The notes beneath the pieces were generated by a model. That model made no database searches. It had not been told where the DNA came from and saw only the letters and a program-made list of their open reading frames with translations. A stretch of DNA of 7,734 nt from Pseudomonadota bacterium (GTDB lineage: Bacteria > Pseudomonadota > Gammaproteobacteria > DAOUQR01). Where the stretch lies: the NCBI GenBank assembly GCA_030625525.1, contig DAOUQR010000042.1:1-7734 (forward strand), given 5' to 3'. Positions 6,701-7,734 of this stretch are shown in pieces (the first letter of the stretch is position 1; each line of letters starts with the position of its first letter). Made by a program: the position numbers and the translations under genes.

Positions 6701-7734
6701 TTCATCGTAATATAAACCGGGAGTAAGCACCTTGATATAGGAGTTTAAATAGACGTAGATATCAACCGCACTAAAAATCATGGCATTAACGGCTTGTTTT
6801 ACACAATAACCAACGTCTTCACCGCCCCAGGCAGCATCCATACGATTGATGTACTGACTCATATGATTTTTAAATTCGTAACTTTTTCCGAAGGCTAGTT
6901 TGAATTGAGCCCATGCAGAATGATCAATGGAGCGCGCTTTGTCATACCAGCAAGCTAACTTTTCTAGGAGAAAGTCGGATTTCTCTGCCAATAACTTATC
7001 CATAGAAGGTATTGCTTTACGTACTTTTTTCAGGTCGATAGTTTCTGATTTGTTACCGGGGAGAACGATTCTAATGGCTGTTAATTTGTTTTCATTTTGA
7101 GTGTAGATGAACGTATAGGGTTCAATGTCGGATATATCGAGCTCGTCTAACCCGTCTTCTGTTTTTTGAAGTGTGTATTGTTCTGATAATTTTTTTGTTG
7201 CAGCTGTTGCCAAATGATATTTTAATAACGGCTCTATCTTTTTGCGATCAAGACCAAAAACAGTCTCGTTCAGTCTATAATATAGACCTGTCAGAAATTT
7301 GCCGTTGTTCGGGCCGTAAGTTCCCATACTCGCTCCATTGCGTATGGTTGAGTGTGAAATAGAAACGGTCTGATTTTCGCCAATTGGTGATTCTTTATCA
7401 ACTAAGGCGGCATGAACATTCGGTGAGTTTGATAAACCGGCGGTAATGTTCGTGACTAGTTGTGGTTTGAGCGGAGCTTTTACTTCCTGCGGTGAGACAT
7501 AAGCAAACGCTTTATGAAATTTAGGTTGTTTATAGCGAGCACGCAGATTACACATGAATAAATCACCAACTTGTGATAACATGTCGTAAATACATTTAGG
7601 ATTTTTAAAACATTCTTCTTTCAAATAATCAGGTATCATAACATCACCAAACTCATGTTGGATCTTATAGAACCAAAATCCTTTATTGTTGCAAATTTTG
7701 TCAAACAATTCTTTATTGGTTAAACATAGATTAG
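3737..7734 (-). CDS. Very large protein of unknown family, open at right edge; candidate secreted effector with F-box-like and PP2C-like segments
   Basis: Read right to left, the frame runs without a stop from the window edge to the TGA at 3737-3739. The first possible start inside the window is TTG at 7708 (1,323 aa to the stop), but the 8 complete codons before it are also open, so the true start probably lies outside. Residues are numbered from that TTG. Seen in order: an F-box-like edge segment (up to about 21); an unrecognised N-terminal region with HSTIRNGASMGTYGPNNGKF (about 117-136) and LTGLYYRLNETVFG; a long, mostly helical-looking region to about 440; two related ~73-residue modules (455-528 and 571-642); a basic cluster KKLFRSKKRQAR (653-664); a PP2C-like stretch (about 735-933); and a charged, helical C-terminal region ending NLAPLV. 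No signal peptide or transmembrane helix is evident. The gene is visibly AT-richer than the pheST operon it faces, consistent with acquisition. A role as a type IV (Dot/Icm-like) effector is inference; no complete family match is recognised. Confidence 0.9.
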   Translation of the reverse strand, partial: NLCLTNKELFDKICNNKGFWFYKIQHEFGDVMIPDYLKEECFKNPKCIYDMLSQVGDLFMCNLRARYKQPKFHKAFAYVSPQEVKAPLKPQLVTNITAGLSNSPNVHAALVDKESPIGENQTVSISHSTIRNGASMGTYGPNNGKFLTGLYYRLNETVFGLDRKKIEPLLKYHLATAATKKLSEQYTLQKTEDGLDELDISDIEPYTFIYTQNENKLTAIRIVLPGNKSETIDLKKVRKAIPSMDKLLAEKSDFLLEKLACWYDKARSIDHSAWAQFKLAFGKSYEFKNHMSQYINRMDAAWGGEDVGYCVKQAVNAMIFSAVDIYVYLNSYIKVLTPGLYYDEEKAKDAEGILSEYLGKNPCEESDDLVYWQKSCEDIRVKLERFAEQLKLVKTPGGFINLFTGKDKNGNDSSADDAVYTHIGRWDTVPKRTHEERAELTMFHAQEYPNSNMIIDQIKKSEAPKIFVYQVAEQFFYIHYLKNGDVRSRVINPTQLRTVLEINSYEDLEADKNNAISLNKSQQLALKTAIIRNEWPKIQRSDKISMVASDELKELVQNIIIKRTPLDFHDGEYADPIEEQKIVIYKHENHWFARSKTNQAIRLNKTKVLKLINKNKSHGQNDISSFADLNKSSKQQKAALITAITRNQWPFTLGDILTIFKKLFRSKKRQAREDAPDTQVHYTQNEIKKMKEDGGPVQKIHERLTAIGEMEPTLENKLFDQIDHHRRSHKNSKIHSIIKLKKPTLATALIDGNNAWASYTHESDKNHHLLLDTQVVKTTLSKQNLTTLMQSFIGNLEEKICDNEGKLLEERNATNLTVTMTYKQHCVVFTYGSNPHISYQIARRIHHAKITDLSKAALVEEKKSVFHGGSIRTTELNPSKENFILLADNRLDGFQGDKENLQSKIKNIIEHGTNTNQWPAYIAEASSEYTDGGVNIRLIPLDNAARRDQLLTTVTINQDNNKNLNLVQYITNDLRKIIQDCVEQVTATTNPTRAFIKETITPTDHYLANKLLNQYHPLTKEFPTEKEYKDKRGKLPIKLENKIRFIDGTPYSIENTEEENKRAVAWKKNNFGIWMPDAVKVVKIVPDAEKSTYEILDAEPDFADVVIAIDDMIKDKQEIKSDQLLNALNTLDKYAHNSSFMKNSRKVSYTRLASKLKNCKTNDEMITALFQIYSRIRNRKSHIVLNIETILIDLLDIDKSTVKTKRAERTFLYTVKSDPLLAEIKLQIANRDIKENEGLTKTLDRLIRYIDKTERSLRYKLVKPARRIMKQHLDDAYICIDFITTKHEAEDFGTEVTQFNDEAITSREVKSIMHDYLETKLNAEYNLAPLV
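4910..5506 (-). other. PP2C (PPM) phosphatase-like segment, probably degenerate (residues ~735-933)
   Basis: Members of the PPM family are metal-dependent Ser/Thr phosphatases with a fixed order of short motifs. In this segment ALIDGNNAW (D743, G744) sits where the family has VxDGxGG. ATNLTVTM (805-812) matches the ATTL strand, and VVFTYGSNPHISY (819-831) matches vahvGDSRxY. FILLADNRLDG (D880) matches llLxSDGLxd. AEASSEYTDGGVNIRLIPL (D923) matches the final A...gS-x-DNiTvivv strand. The D880-D923 interval of 43 residues equals the D239-D282 interval of human PP2C-alpha. The N-terminal 'ED' motif is not found upstream, DGxGG lacks its second glycine pair, and GDSR reads GSNP, so it may be inactive or merely a fold relative. 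Confidence 0.45.
5783..5998 (-). repeat. Protein module copy 2 (residues 571-642)
   Basis: This 72-residue module begins EQKIVIYKHENHWFARSK and ends ALITAITRNQWP. It is separated from copy 1 by a 42-residue linker. Shared positions include KI-[FV]-[VI]-Y, LNKTKV-type middle, S-[YF]-x-DL, LNKS, QQ followed by AL, and TAI-x-RN-[EQ]-WP. A basic cluster begins 11 residues after it. Confidence 0.65.
6125..6346 (-). repeat. Protein module copy 1 (residues 455-528)
   Basis: This 74-residue module begins APKIFVYQVAEQFFYIHY and ends ALKTAIIRNEWP. It aligns with copy 2 along its length: a strand-rich start (KI-[FV]-[VI]-Y, then an aromatic pair), a middle with INPTQLRTVLEIN, an SYEDL (SFADL in copy 2), LNKS, and the ending AL-x-TAI-x-RN-[EQ]-WP. 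The similarity is at the protein level only, so the duplication is old or selected for structure. No known domain name was recognised. Confidence 0.65.
7646..7734 (-). other. Possible second half of an F-box-like domain in the large protein
   Basis: The codons at the extreme right edge read NLCLTNKELFDKIC, then FWFYKIQHEFG. This fits the second half of an F-box (nl-C-x-TNK-x-f-x-x-iC-x-d-x-x-FW-x-x-k), a form I associate with F-box-like proteins of giant viruses and intracellular bacteria. The diagnostic first half (LP-x-E-x-x-x-x-I), which would contact Skp1, would lie beyond the window. In bacterial effectors F-boxes recruit the host SCF ubiquitin ligase. The call rests on a short segment and is tentative. 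Confidence 0.4.

Noticed and set aside
6739..6808. Transmembrane helix in the large protein (AVNAMIFSAVDIYVYL)
   Set aside because: Too short and broken by an aspartate and polar residues; more like a buried helix.
7706..7708. TTG as the firm start of the large gene
   Set aside because: Upstream codons to the edge stay open and continue the F-box-like pattern; no Shine-Dalgarno sequence in good position is seen. The gene is treated as truncated.

Overview
The window carries the downstream end of a classic gammaproteobacterial translation operon on the + strand and, facing it, most of one very large gene of unknown family on the - strand. The + strand order is pheS (3' end only), pheT, ihfA and a small MerR-type regulator, tightly packed with Shine-Dalgarno sequences embedded in the preceding gene's last codons. 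Order and protein sequences fit the Gammaproteobacteria. The giant neighbour with eukaryote-like features and the palindromic intergenic repeat suggest a host-associated member such as the Legionellales (Legionella/Coxiella relatives). That taxonomic placement is inference.

Layout: 1-544 pheS C-terminal part; 554-2926 pheT; 2931-3263 ihfA; 3214-3582 merR-like, overlapping ihfA by 50 bases; 3583-3736 a convergent intergenic region with two abutting stem-loops and two nested copies of a palindromic repeat; 3737-7734 a - strand gene of more than 1,320 codons whose reading frame is still open at the right edge. No tRNA, rRNA, CRISPR array or insertion sequence was seen.

PheS and PheT together form the (alpha-beta)2 phenylalanyl-tRNA synthetase. 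IhfA pairs with IhfB, encoded elsewhere, to form the DNA-bending integration host factor. The MerR-like gene is a conserved follower of ihfA in several gammaproteobacteria, with no known ligand domain.

The unusual part is the large - strand protein (residues numbered from the TTG at 7708). It is visibly AT-richer than the operon, has no evident signal peptide or membrane segment, and I do not recognise the full-length family. Four things stand out: (i) a sequence at the right edge that looks like the second half of an F-box; (ii) two copies of a ~73-residue module that each end in a R-N-(E/Q)-W-P motif; (iii) a basic, NLS-like cluster; (iv) a stretch around residues 735-933 that follows the order and spacing of a degenerate PP2C (PPM) phosphatase. 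Together these make a host-directed (secreted effector) role plausible but unproven.
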